Shown in pieces: positions 35,328-43,927 of a stretch of DNA of 64,000 bases. Within the stretch, counting starts at the first letter, position 1. The number at the start of each line of letters is the position of its first letter. The DNA is from an uncultured Marmoricola sp. (GTDB taxonomy: Bacteria > Actinomycetota > Actinomycetes > Propionibacteriales > Nocardioidaceae), in NCBI GenBank assembly GCA_937868075.1, contig CALMLL010000033.1:1-64000 (forward strand). The letters are read 5' to 3'. Below the pieces are notes generated by a model. That model was not told the origin of the DNA. It saw only the letters and a list, made by a program, of their open reading frames with translations, and searched no databases. The position numbers and the translations under genes are program-made.

Positions 35328-37550
35328 TCAGGCGGAGCGGCGGGGGCGACGGGCACGGTCAGCCAGCCGCTGGCGCAGCTGGGCGGCGCGCTGGGCGTTC
35401 TCTGACTGCGGCGGAGCAGCGGGAGGGCTCGTCCGGGAGGGCCTCTTCACCGGAGGTGGCGAGCCCGCCGGCGATGCGGGACGGGCAGGCTGCCGAGGAG
35501 CGGGCTTCCTGCCCGGGGGCGGAGTGTTCTTGCCTGTCGGGGCGGGGGTGCCCTTGCCGGGGCGCGTCTGCGGGGTCGGCGAGGGGGTGCTGCGCGGCGG
35601 GGCGGACCGGGAGGTCGTGGAGGTCGAACTCGAGGAGATGACCTCGCCCTGGATCACCGGGCCCGCGGGGCGCTGCGGGTGACCGGGCCGGGGTGCCGGC
35701 CTGGTCCGCATCGGCATCGGCCGGGCTGGGCTGGCGCTGCGCGTCAGACGCGCGGCCAGAGCCACTCGGCGGGCGGTCTTGCCGGCGCTGGCGGCACGTG
35801 CTGCACCGGTCACCGCGGTCGAAGCTCCACCGGTGGCATACGCCAGCGCGGCGTGGGTGCCCGCGCGCACGAGGGCCCCGGCGGCCTTCTTGCGCCCCTG
35901 GATCCGGGGTAGGTCGCCACTGGGAGCAGGCGAAGGGGGCTGGCCGGGGCCGCCCGGAGGCAGATGTGGGCGATCGGGGCCGCCGGGCAGCTGCGGTCGA
36001 CCGGGCCCTCCCCCGCCGGGGCGCGGTGTCGGTACGACGTCGACGTGGGGCAACGGGCCGTTGCCGCCGTCGTTGCGGCGCGGGAAGGGGAAGAAGACCG
36101 CGGCCTGCTGACGGTTGTCCACGAAGGTGGTGCCGGCCTCCCGGTTGGCGGCCGCGCGCTGAGCTCGCAGCTGAGCCAGGCCGGTGGCGGTGCGGACGGC
36201 CGTGGACGCGGCGCCCAGACCCATGCCGGGTGACCGCTCAGGCAGGCGGGTCGCCGGAGCTCCCCCGGGGCGCTGGGACATCCATTGCGCCAGCCGCTGG
36301 GCGGCAGCCTTGAGCTGCTTGCGCTGACGCATGTAGACGAAGATCCCGACGATGATCAGGATGTCGACGATCACGAAGGTCTTGGGGATCGACTCCCCCT
36401 TGGAGGCAGCGAACAGCGCCTGGATCACCAGCAGGAACACCGACAGGAAGACGCTGGTGAAGACGATGAGCAGCAGGGCCACGATCGTCTCGGCGGCGGT
36501 CAGCATCAGAGATCCGCGGCCGCCGCCGGGCAGCAGGCCGGTCACGAACGTCACGATCGCCTTCAAGGACTGGAACATCGCCCACACCGCGGCGGCGATC
36601 ACCGAGCCGCCCAGCAGCATGCACATCGCCAAGATCACGAACGCGGCCGGGAAGAAGACGATCGAGCCCAGGGCCATCGACGCGGAGGGGTTGGCGGCGT
36701 ACTCCCCGAGGGTGTTGTCGCAGTCGGAGATCTTGTCCCGGATGTCCGACTCGTTACCGTAGGGCCCGCCCTTGACGACGTCGTTGTAGGCGCCCTCGCA
36801 CTTGCCGCCGTCGAGGACCTGGCCGAAGTTGATCATCTGGGTGGGCTGTCGGATGAAGGTGTCGACCAGCTGCCCGGTCTGCGCCTGGCGCAGCTGCTCG
36901 GGGCTCTTGCCTTCGGCGTCGCCGGTGGCCAGGGCGGCGGCGAGCTCCTGGCCGGTCTGGTTGGCCTTGACGATGTAGCCGTTCTGGCCGGCGATCATCT
37001 GCACGGGCTGGGCGAAGACGCCGGAGGCCAGAGCGGCGATGACGCAGGCGATGCCGACTTCCCAGATCGCGGTAGTGTGGCGGCCCTTGAGCATCCACAG
37101 CCCGGCCAGCAGCGCGGTCAGGGTCAAGAAGGTGGGGACCAGTCCGAGGCGGGTGACGACCTGCTGCATCGCGTCGCCGACCGACAGCAGCGGGGCAGCG
37201 ATCGTCTGCACCCAGGTGAAGGACAGGACCCAGTCAAGGAACCACAGCGACAGTGCGCACCAGGACCGGTAGGCGCCCCAGCAGGCATCAGTGATCGACG
37301 CCCAGAAGAACTTGTCCGGGGAGGTGATCCCGCCCCGGTCCAAGGACATCTCGAAGTTCCAGATCGAGATCCCGCGAGAGTCCTTCAGGTCGATCCAGGC
37401 CAGCGCCGGCGGGGTCTGGCCGATCTTGTCCGCGGCGGCGATCGGGGCCGCAGCCGCGGACTGCACGCGCACGAACATCAGCAGCATCCAGCCGGCGAAC
37501 ACCGACAGGGCGCGCCGGAGCCAGGGGCCGCGAGCTCGCAGCCACGTCAT
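35328..37550 (-). CDS. VirB6/TrbL-like polytopic T4SS membrane protein
   Basis: 740 residues. Starts overlapping the VirB4-like stop. About eight hydrophobic segments lie in the first 430 residues (RALSVFAGWMLLMFVRVQSA, FLTLTALLAGLWMLKGRH, GSIVFFPAAFVILAMCMLLG, ETIVALLLIVFTSVFLSVFL, VIVDILIIVGIFVYM) around a loop with two cysteines. The last 300 residues are a disordered, basic, Pro-rich tail. The layout fits actinobacterial VirB6-type channel proteins. Ends in RRPRRSA; the next gene starts 16 bp on. Confidence 0.8.
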   Translation of the reverse strand: MTWLRARGPWLRRALSVFAGWMLLMFVRVQSAAAAPIAAADKIGQTPPALAWIDLKDSRGISIWNFEMSLDRGGITSPDKFFWASITDACWGAYRSWCALSLWFLDWVLSFTWVQTIAAPLLSVGDAMQQVVTRLGLVPTFLTLTALLAGLWMLKGRHTTAIWEVGIACVIAALASGVFAQPVQMIAGQNGYIVKANQTGQELAAALATGDAEGKSPEQLRQAQTGQLVDTFIRQPTQMINFGQVLDGGKCEGAYNDVVKGGPYGNESDIRDKISDCDNTLGEYAANPSASMALGSIVFFPAAFVILAMCMLLGGSVIAAAVWAMFQSLKAIVTFVTGLLPGGGRGSLMLTAAETIVALLLIVFTSVFLSVFLLVIQALFAASKGESIPKTFVIVDILIIVGIFVYMRQRKQLKAAAQRLAQWMSQRPGGAPATRLPERSPGMGLGAASTAVRTATGLAQLRAQRAAANREAGTTFVDNRQQAAVFFPFPRRNDGGNGPLPHVDVVPTPRPGGGGPGRPQLPGGPDRPHLPPGGPGQPPSPAPSGDLPRIQGRKKAAGALVRAGTHAALAYATGGASTAVTGAARAASAGKTARRVALAARLTRSASPARPMPMRTRPAPRPGHPQRPAGPVIQGEVISSSSTSTTSRSAPPRSTPSPTPQTRPGKGTPAPTGKNTPPPGRKPAPRQPARPASPAGSPPPVKRPSRTSPPAAPPQSENAQRAAQLRQRLADRARRPRRSA

Positions 37551-40120
37551 GCCGTCTCCTGATTACGGGGTGCGGCCTTGGTGCTGGCCGAGCCGCCGGC
37601 GGTGATCGCGGCCGAGCGCTCATCGCGGGCCGGCAGCAGGACCTTGACCCTGCCGACGTTGCCGGACATGTCGCGCATGGTGGCCTCGCCGCGGCGGTGC
37701 ACCGGGACCGCCTTGCCGTCCGGGCCGAGGGGGGAGGTGTCGTGGCGGACCATCTCGATCAGCTGCTCGTCCTCGGCGTCCAGGTCCAGCCAGGCCAGGC
37801 CGCGCTTGGCCAGGGTCTTGTCGCGGTGGCGCATGAGGATGCGGGTGGGGATCAGGCCGCGCAGGGTCGGGGAGCCGAAGTCGGCCTCGGGGTCGTGGGA
37901 GTCCAGGAGCACCACGGCGCGGTGCTTGCGGCCGTCACGCACGAAGTCCACGAGTTCACGCTCACCCTCGAAGGAGATGGTCATCGAGTGAGCCTCGGAG
38001 ACCACGAACCCGGCCAGGGTGGAGGTGTCCTCGAAGCAGACGTGGCGGGCCAGGGCGGCGATGAGCGCGTTGAGGGCTCGGCCGAACAGCTTCTCCAGGC
38101 CGAGCTGCTCGAAGAGGTGCTCGTGCTCGAGCTCTTCGCGGGAGGGCAGCTGCAGGGTGTGGGTGCGGATGACGACCGCGCGGGTAGACAGGTCCAGTGG
38201 CGGGACCGTGCCGTCGAAGATGACGCGCCCGATCTCGCGGCGGGCGAAGACGTTGACCAGGCGGGCCAGCTCGCTGGCGCCGGGGAGGGTGCAGCCGTCG
38301 TGCAGGTGGGCGAGCAGGTCGCCGGAGGAGGTCAGCTCGTGCTTCTCCAGGTAGGCCGGGTCGAGGACGTCGGAGAGCAGCACGCCTCGTTCGCTGGTGG
38401 GGCGGACGTTGAGCAGCGGGGTGAGGAAGGTCTGCATGATCCGGCTGCCGGTGCGGGGGCCGAAGACGCGCAGGGGGTCAAGGGACAGCTCGGGGTCGGC
38501 GGCGTTGACGACGACGGCTCGGGTCAGTGCGCCGGCCCACGATGCCCACTCCCCCTTGGCGGTGCGGTCGGCGATGACGAGCTGGCCGCCGCGGTCGATG
38601 ACGTCGCCGGCGAGCTTCATCAAGGTCGCGGTCTTGCCGGCGCCGAGTTCGCCGGCGACGGCGGCCGAGCCGGAGATCTGCCGGTCGGAGGCTCCCTCGA
38701 GGTCGTGCAGGACGACGCTGGTCGGGCCGCAGGGGACGTTGGGGGCCAGGAGTGGGCCGTGGGCGATGTTCAGGCCGAGGGCGGAGCCCTTGGAGTCGCC
38801 TAGGCGGACCGAGGCCAGGGGGACGGTGGCGGCCAATGCCTTGCTGGTGGTGATCTGGGCGAACTCGCGCACGGCGCGCGAGGCGGGCACGCCGGGCTGC
38901 ATCGCCCACCACAGCTCCTCCTGGTAGCCCAGGGGTGCGGAGAGCTTGTAGCCGGTGTCGCCGAGGAAGTCGGCCAGGGCGCGCGCCTGCTGTCGGGAGG
39001 AGTCAGGGGTGGGGCCGGCAACCGCGAAGATCATGGTGGCCTGGGCTTCGGCCTCCAGCTTGTCGGACTCGAGGATGGAGACGTACTCGGCCAGGTCGTC
39101 AGCTACCCGGTCGAGCATGTTCAGGCCGTGGGAGACCTCGCCTTCGCGCTGGCCGTATTGCTCGTTGAGGTTGCGCAGGGCGCGCTGGTTTTGGGAGGCG
39201 ACGGCGGCCGAGGAGCGGATCGACAGTCGCATCGCCCAGTCGACGTCGATGCCGGATTCGTCGATGCGGCCGATGACCTCTGAGCCGGGGAAGACCATGC
39301 CCCCGTCGGGGACGTCGGAGATGACCATGAGGGACTGGTAGGACGCCTCGGTGTCGGCGACCGATGAGGCGTCGGTGACCTTGAGGTAGCGGCGCGAGAT
39401 CGGGTTGAGGCGGGCCGGGGACTTGGGGTCCAGGTCGCTCTGGCCGCCCTCGTCGAGGACCGGTTCGCCCAGGGCTGCGCCGGTCTTGGGTGCCAGGAGT
39501 GCCGCGGCGACATCGTCTTCGCCGTCGCCGGGTAGGTCGAGGTCCTGGAAAAGTCCGCGGCGGATCGCGTGCTGGTGGAGCCAGACCATCTGGGCTGGGG
39601 TGGCCGGGGTGGGGTTGAAGGGGCCGGGGATGCTCTCGGAGACTCGTGCGGCCTGGGCCAGGCGACGTTCGACGTCGCCGAGCTTGACGGCGGCGCGGGG
39701 CAGGCCGAGGCGGTCGCGCAGGTCGGAGGTGGCGGCCTTGAACGGCTCGGTAAACCGGTCCGAGGGCTTGTCGTCCCCCAGCGGGACCGAGAGCCAGTAG
39801 ATGCGCTGGCCGGGGCCGATGTGGTCGAGGGTGTCCAGGGTGGCCTCGCACTCGGCGACCCAGTCCGGGCAGTCCTCGAGGTCGACCCCGTCGAGCATCT
39901 TGGAGACCACGACCGCTGGGTCCAGGCCGGAGTTGATACCCAGCAGCAAGGACTCCCCCGGTAGTGCCCGGAACAGCGCTTGGTGCAGGGCGCGCACGCC
40001 GTGCTTGTCCTTGGTGGGGCGCAGGCCGTAGGGAAGGCCGGTGAGCAGCCAGTCGGCCCACACCGATCCCGAGCGGGTCCAGCGGAGGTTGGCGGCCATG
40101 GAACGGGACGGGGTGCGCAT
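37547..40120 (-). CDS. VirB4-like T4SS ATPase
   Basis: 857 residues; start chosen at the ATG after AGGAGGACTG, overlapping the preceding stop by one base. Walker A GELGAGKTATLMKLAGD near residue 490, followed by LVIADRTAKGEWASW. A Walker B-like FVVSEAHSM near 708 sits in the ATPase domain, then VVLLDSHDPEADF and TRILMRHRD (sensor/arginine region). The N-terminal 450 residues match the large pre-ATPase part of actinobacterial VirB4 proteins (LLTGLPYGLRPTKDKHGVRA). It energises channel assembly and DNA/protein transport. Confidence 0.88.
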   Translation of the reverse strand: MRTPSRSMAANLRWTRSGSVWADWLLTGLPYGLRPTKDKHGVRALHQALFRALPGESLLLGINSGLDPAVVVSKMLDGVDLEDCPDWVAECEATLDTLDHIGPGQRIYWLSVPLGDDKPSDRFTEPFKAATSDLRDRLGLPRAAVKLGDVERRLAQAARVSESIPGPFNPTPATPAQMVWLHQHAIRRGLFQDLDLPGDGEDDVAAALLAPKTGAALGEPVLDEGGQSDLDPKSPARLNPISRRYLKVTDASSVADTEASYQSLMVISDVPDGGMVFPGSEVIGRIDESGIDVDWAMRLSIRSSAAVASQNQRALRNLNEQYGQREGEVSHGLNMLDRVADDLAEYVSILESDKLEAEAQATMIFAVAGPTPDSSRQQARALADFLGDTGYKLSAPLGYQEELWWAMQPGVPASRAVREFAQITTSKALAATVPLASVRLGDSKGSALGLNIAHGPLLAPNVPCGPTSVVLHDLEGASDRQISGSAAVAGELGAGKTATLMKLAGDVIDRGGQLVIADRTAKGEWASWAGALTRAVVVNAADPELSLDPLRVFGPRTGSRIMQTFLTPLLNVRPTSERGVLLSDVLDPAYLEKHELTSSGDLLAHLHDGCTLPGASELARLVNVFARREIGRVIFDGTVPPLDLSTRAVVIRTHTLQLPSREELEHEHLFEQLGLEKLFGRALNALIAALARHVCFEDTSTLAGFVVSEAHSMTISFEGERELVDFVRDGRKHRAVVLLDSHDPEADFGSPTLRGLIPTRILMRHRDKTLAKRGLAWLDLDAEDEQLIEMVRHDTSPLGPDGKAVPVHRRGEATMRDMSGNVGRVKVLLPARDERSAAITAGGSASTKAAPRNQETA

Positions 40121-40794
40121 CAGTCCTCCTGGGACGCGCCCGACGAGGCGAGCAGGCGCTGTACCTCGGTCAGCGCCGGCGAGGCCGAGCTGCGGGGTGC
40201 GGTGGCGGGTACGGGACGGAGCCGGGTCGAGGCAGGCGCGGCCGCGACCGAGGGCTGCTGGGAGGGGGCTGGGCGGGACCACCTGGGCCGCGGGAGCCGT
40301 CGACGAGTGCGGGTCGGTCGGGGCGGCGTGGGTGCGGCCCGGCGTGCCTGGATCTCGGCCAGGGACGGTGCGTCGTGGTTGATGACCAGGCGGGAGCGGG
40401 TCGGTCGGGCCCGGCGGATCCGTACCGGAGCTCCGCCCAGGTGTCCCTGGGCTGGTGAGCTGAGGGCACGGATCGCGCCGGAGCCGACCGAGATCGGGTT
40501 ACGGGACCCGATCGGGAGCCGCCCCAGGAGCACCACGAGGCCGTAGGCGCAGCCGAGGAGGATGAGCGCGTTGCCGATCAGGCCGAAGTGGCCCCACAGC
40601 CACGTCGTCTTGCTGCCGATCACGATGAACGCCACGCCCGCGATCACCTGGGTGTAGGTGTACGGGCCGCCCCAGATGGTGGCGCCGTCGGGTGTCTTCC
40701 CGATCAGCTGAGGGAAGCGGCGGGCACGGGTGTACCACTTGACGACCTCGTAGGCCTCGCCGCTGCTGGTGCGCGGGTTCGTCGTTGTCGACAT
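40120..40794 (-). CDS. Membrane protein of T4SS operon (VirB3/PrgI position), 224 aa
   Basis: MSTTTNPRTSSGEAYEVVKW after CCAAGGAGGAGACAGCG. Two membrane segments (TYTQVIAGVAFIVIGSKTTW and LIGNALILLGCAYGLVVLLG) in the first 95 residues, then a basic Pro-rich tail. Its place just before the VirB4-like gene and its two-span N-terminus suggest the VirB3-like subunit, but similarity is positional only. Confidence 0.65.
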   Translation of the reverse strand: MSTTTNPRTSSGEAYEVVKWYTRARRFPQLIGKTPDGATIWGGPYTYTQVIAGVAFIVIGSKTTWLWGHFGLIGNALILLGCAYGLVVLLGRLPIGSRNPISVGSGAIRALSSPAQGHLGGAPVRIRRARPTRSRLVINHDAPSLAEIQARRAAPTPPRPTRTRRRLPRPRWSRPAPSQQPSVAAAPASTRLRPVPATAPRSSASPALTEVQRLLASSGASQED

Positions 40795-40834
40795 CGCTGT
40801 CTCCTCCTTGGATTGCCGGTAGTCCTGGTTCCGG

Positions 40835-41194
40835 TCAGGTGGTGGAGGGGAAAGCAGACGGGCCGGCGGGGCCGGGGATGACATGGACGGCGACCGGGCC
40901 CATGCTCATCTCGTTGCCGACGCGGTCCTTGATGTCGGTGACCGACCAGACACCCCAGATGAAGATGCCGGCGGCGATCAGCGAGATGATGATGCGGGCC
41001 ATGGCGCCGCGGGAGGCGACCGCCTGAATGATCACGAAGATGATCCCCAGGGTGACCGCGACACCGCGCAGCACCGTCTGGGTCTGGGTGTTCTTCGACG
41101 TGACCCAGTCGAGGATCCCGTCGCCGGCGGCCATGACGACGCCGGACTGGTGAGCAGAGATGACCTCGCTGCTCAGCTGGATGAGTGCGGACAT
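40835..41194 (-). CDS. VirB2/pilin-like small membrane protein, 119 aa
   Basis: MSALIQLSSEVISAHQSGVV; two hydrophobic segments (TVLRGVAVTLGIIFVIIQAV and MARIIISLIAAGIFIWGVWS) with a short loop between, the shape of TrbC/VirB2-type pilins. No clear cleavable signal. Between the TcpC-like gene and the VirB3-position gene. Confidence 0.65.
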   Translation of the reverse strand: MSALIQLSSEVISAHQSGVVMAAGDGILDWVTSKNTQTQTVLRGVAVTLGIIFVIIQAVASRGAMARIIISLIAAGIFIWGVWSVTDIKDRVGNEMSMGPVAVHVIPGPAGPSAFPSTT

Positions 41195-41207
41195 GGTGGT
41201 GCTCCTC

Positions 41208-42281
41208 CTACGGGGCGGTGGTCGGCGTGGGGCTGCCGGCCGGGGGTGGGGTGGCGCTACCCGAAGGCCGGGTAGACGCCGGGCCCGGCGCCGAGCTGGC
41301 GGCGGGAGCCTGGGACTGCTGCTGCACCGGGGCGGGGTCGATCGCGGAGATCTCCCAGCGGCCGGCGCGGGCAGTCAGGGTCAGCGCATAGGCGACGTTG
41401 GCGGTCTGCTGGTCGGTGACCACCGCCGTGCCCAGCGCCAGGACTCGGGTCTTGGTGCCGTCCTGCGGGACGGCCGCCGGTGGCTGGTCGCTGCCGGCGG
41501 CGCGGATCTCCGAGAGCCGGACCGAGGTGTACGGTGCCGGGGTGAGCGGGGTCAGGTTGACTCCTGGGGTCAGGTAGCGAGAGACGTCACCCGAGCCGGC
41601 GATGTAGGCCGTCAGGAACTGGCCCACGGCCTGCCCGAGCGGGGTGGTCAGGTCGACCTGGGCGCGGTAGCCGTTGGAGGAACCGACTGTCACCGGCGGC
41701 GGGGACACAGGGGCCGGCAGGGTCAGCGCGGTCAGCCCGCCCTGGGCGTACCGGACGGGGACCTGGAAGTAGCGGCGGGCGGTGGTCTTGTTCGCGTCGG
41801 TGATGGTGGCGGCCACGGTCACCGACCAGGTGCCATCGACGAAGGTGATCCCCGAGACGGCCGAGTCGTCGACCTTGAAGGCCGTCTGGGACAGCCCCGA
41901 GACCTGGGCGTCCTTGACTAGAGCCAGCATCGGGTCGGGCTTGTCCTGGGTAGTGGTCAGCCAGGTAACGACCACCTGCTGGGCGAACTGGCCGACGATC
42001 GCGCGCTCGTTGGACTGGTCCACCGGGGCAACAACGGGGGCGGCGGAGGGCTGGCTGGACTGCAGGAAAGCCAGGCCGCCGGCCACTGCACCCACCGGGC
42101 CGAGCGCCAGGCAGGTCAACAGGCCGACCGTGGCGGCCTTGGCGCCGAGCGCTGAGGTGGTCTGGTGGCGGCCGTCGGCCACGGGCGGCAGGTCCTCGAA
42201 CTCGACATCGTCGCTCTGGTCGACATCGAGCTCAGGGTCGGCCTTCCTCGACCCGCGGCGCAGCGACAGGGTGGGGCTCAT
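41208..42281 (-). CDS. TcpC/VirB8-like conjugation protein
   Basis: 357 residues. Cytoplasmic acidic N-terminus, a single membrane span (AATVGLLTCLALGPVGAVAG), then two NTF2-like-sized halves (YFQVPVRYAQGGLTALTLPA; TRVLALGTAVVTDQQTANVA ... WEISAI) and a Pro-rich tail. This is the arrangement of TcpC-type VirB8 analogues of Gram-positive T4SSs. ATGA-coupled to the 42278 gene. Confidence 0.75.
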   Translation of the reverse strand: MSPTLSLRRGSRKADPELDVDQSDDVEFEDLPPVADGRHQTTSALGAKAATVGLLTCLALGPVGAVAGGLAFLQSSQPSAAPVVAPVDQSNERAIVGQFAQQVVVTWLTTTQDKPDPMLALVKDAQVSGLSQTAFKVDDSAVSGITFVDGTWSVTVAATITDANKTTARRYFQVPVRYAQGGLTALTLPAPVSPPPVTVGSSNGYRAQVDLTTPLGQAVGQFLTAYIAGSGDVSRYLTPGVNLTPLTPAPYTSVRLSEIRAAGSDQPPAAVPQDGTKTRVLALGTAVVTDQQTANVAYALTLTARAGRWEISAIDPAPVQQQSQAPAASSAPGPASTRPSGSATPPPAGSPTPTTAP

Positions 42282-42616
42282 GCCGCACCTCCCGGAGCCA
42301 GGGCCGGGGTCATGAACTGACAGGACCGCCGGACCACCGGCGGAGCCTGCGGGCGGGACCCGACGGTTCTGTCAGTCGTCATGGGCGAGACCACCTGGAG
42401 CGGGGGGCGCGACTCCCCAGGCCGGGCCAGACGCCGGATCGCCCGGCGGACCGCCGGCGACTCGGCGCGCTCGAGGGCAGCCTTCATCCGGCTGGTCGCC
42501 TGCTCGTCCAGAGGGCTCGCGGCCAGGGGCCCCAGGGCCAGCACGATCGCGTCGCGGGCAGCGTGGACGGCGGCAGCGTCGGCCAGGTCGCGGGGAACGC
42601 GATTGGTGCGGCTCAT
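42278..42616 (-). CDS. Small hypothetical protein leading the T4SS operon, 112 aa
   Basis: MSRTNRVPRDLADAAAVHAA, two helical repeats (RDAIVLALGPLAASPLDEQA; RMKAALERAESPAVRRAIRR) and a basic Pro-rich tail; no membrane segment. The ATG follows CACGAGGAGAGACC. First gene of the eight-gene T4SS operon; may be regulatory or a cytosolic accessory. Confidence 0.65.
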   Translation of the reverse strand: MSRTNRVPRDLADAAAVHAARDAIVLALGPLAASPLDEQATSRMKAALERAESPAVRRAIRRLARPGESRPPLQVVSPMTTDRTVGSRPQAPPVVRRSCQFMTPALAPGGAA

Positions 42617-42654
42617 GGTCTCTCCTCGTGCGGCAGGTTTCTTCCGACGTCTCT

Positions 42655-42684
42655 GGAAGGTGCCGAGCCCAGGCCGGCTGTGAC
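42655..42684 (-). promoter_or_regulatory. GTCACAG-CACCTTCC motif, copy 6 (T4SS operon)
   Basis: Minus strand GTCACAG-N15-CACCTTCC, 38 bp before the ATG at 42616. The four 38-47 bp leaders (copies 3-6) argue for a transcription start just after the CACCTTCC box. Confidence 0.75.
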
Positions 42685-42789
42685 GAGCACGGAGGAGATA
42701 TCGCCCAACTTTTTTCCCGACACCCAACGGGCGCGTTATCGCAGGTCACAGGGCCATCAGCAGGTGGCGGGCAAGCCCCCAGTTGGCGG

Positions 42790-42918
42790 CTTGCCCGAAG
42801 AAAGTTCTCGGGCTGACCTGCTCGGGCAAGAGAACGGGCAAGGGTGCCGGACTTGAGTGGAGACCGTAGGAGGCGACCCACAACTAGTAGACGGGTCGCA
42901 GCAAGCACTCCTACGGTC
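42790..42918 (+). promoter_or_regulatory. Complex regulatory region of the sigma-like gene
   Basis: Contains CTTGCCCG (42790-42797) inverted to CGGGCAAGAG (42823-42832) and CGGGCAAGGG (42835-42844). Then a nested palindrome: GACCGTAGGAG (42862-42872) with CTCCTACGGTC (42908-42918), enclosing GCGACCC (42873-42879) and GGGTCGC (42893-42899). The right side overlaps the 17-mer GACGGGTCGCAGCAAGC (42890-42906) also found at 26244-26260. The outer right arm ends 6 bp before the ATG. Likely autoregulatory operators or an mRNA hairpin. Confidence 0.6.
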
Positions 42919-42924
42919 CAAAGC

Positions 42925-43842
42925 ATGAACCGCACGGAGGAGCCAGCAGCCGTGAAGCAGATCGCCCGGATGTTTCGCCAGCACGACGTCGCACCCGCCG
43001 ACGTCGTCTCACCCCTCTACCGCCAGCTAACCCAGGAATGGGCCGAGCTGCACTCAACCCCCAGCACGCCGGCGACGGTACGGAGGTGGGGCCGTAGCGA
43101 GAAGGCACTGACCGGATTCACCCTCCCCGGTGAGATCGTCGACGCGATCGACGCCGCCGGTCACGACCGCACCAACGAGCTCCTCCTGGCGCTCATCCGG
43201 CTCTTCCAGCGCGGCCACCAGCTAGCCGGCCGTGTCGTCCTCCAGGCGCTGCTGCCCAAGCTCGCCAAGACGGCCACCCACGCCGGCGGGATGTGCACCT
43301 CGAGCAGCGACACCTGGGCCGAGGACCGCAGGCACATCACCCTCGCTGAGTTCTGGGACGTGATGGCCGACTACCCCGTGGATCGGCGCACCAGCTCCGT
43401 CGCCTCCAACCTGGCCCTGGACACACTGCACCGCGTCACCGGCGCCCGGAAGCCTCCCGCAGACCTGCCCGTCGACCCGCACGACTTCCGCGACGACGAG
43501 ACCCGTGACGGCGCCCGGAGCACCTGGCTCGCCGGGCTCAGCACCACCGACCCCGACCCGGTCGAGGAGATCACCCCCGACTCGGATCTGCTCGAGGTCA
43601 TCGCCTGGGGCATGCGCAACGACACCATCAGCCAGGACGAGGCACAGCTGCTCGTGGCCTCCTACCTGCCAGAGCGCACCAGCGGCTTCGGGTTCGCGGA
43701 CGTGGCCGACCAGCTCGGCCTCAGCCATGCCGCCGTGCGCCAGCGCTGCTCCCGCGCCTCCCGCAAGCTCACCGAGGCCGTCCGGGCCGAGCTCCACTCC
43801 CCCGCCACACCCGCCGTGGCCGTCCAGGTCGCCTGCGCCTGA
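42925..43842 (+). CDS. Sigma-factor region-4-like regulator
   Basis: 305 residues beginning MNRTEEPAAVKQIARMFRQH. The C-terminal 70 residues (DEAQLLVASYLPERTSGFGF, then VADQLGLSHAAVRQRCSRAS) closely follow sigma-70 region 4, with helix-turn-helix AVRQRCSRASRKL. The N-terminal part is a helical domain of unknown type without a clear region 2, so it is either a divergent sigma factor or a region-4-based activator. It is alone on the plus strand between the T4SS and Tad operons, both carrying the GTCACAG/CACCTTCC motif, and is the best candidate to act on that motif (inference). Confidence 0.75.
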   Translation: MNRTEEPAAVKQIARMFRQHDVAPADVVSPLYRQLTQEWAELHSTPSTPATVRRWGRSEKALTGFTLPGEIVDAIDAAGHDRTNELLLALIRLFQRGHQLAGRVVLQALLPKLAKTATHAGGMCTSSSDTWAEDRRHITLAEFWDVMADYPVDRRTSSVASNLALDTLHRVTGARKPPADLPVDPHDFRDDETRDGARSTWLAGLSTTDPDPVEEITPDSDLLEVIAWGMRNDTISQDEAQLLVASYLPERTSGFGFADVADQLGLSHAAVRQRCSRASRKLTEAVRAELHSPATPAVAVQVACA

Positions 43843-43867
43843 GACCCGTCCACTACTGGCAGCACAG

Positions 43868-43907
43868 GAGCCGGCCCCCACCCCCGGATAGGGGTGAGGG
43901 CCGGCTC
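43868..43907. terminator. Bidirectional terminator
   Basis: GAGCCGGCCCCCACCCCC, loop GGATA, GGGGTGAGGGCCGGCTC followed by TTCC. It ends the sigma-like gene and the converging Flp operon. Confidence 0.8.
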
Positions 43908-43927
43908 TTCCGTGTCCAGAGTGAGGG

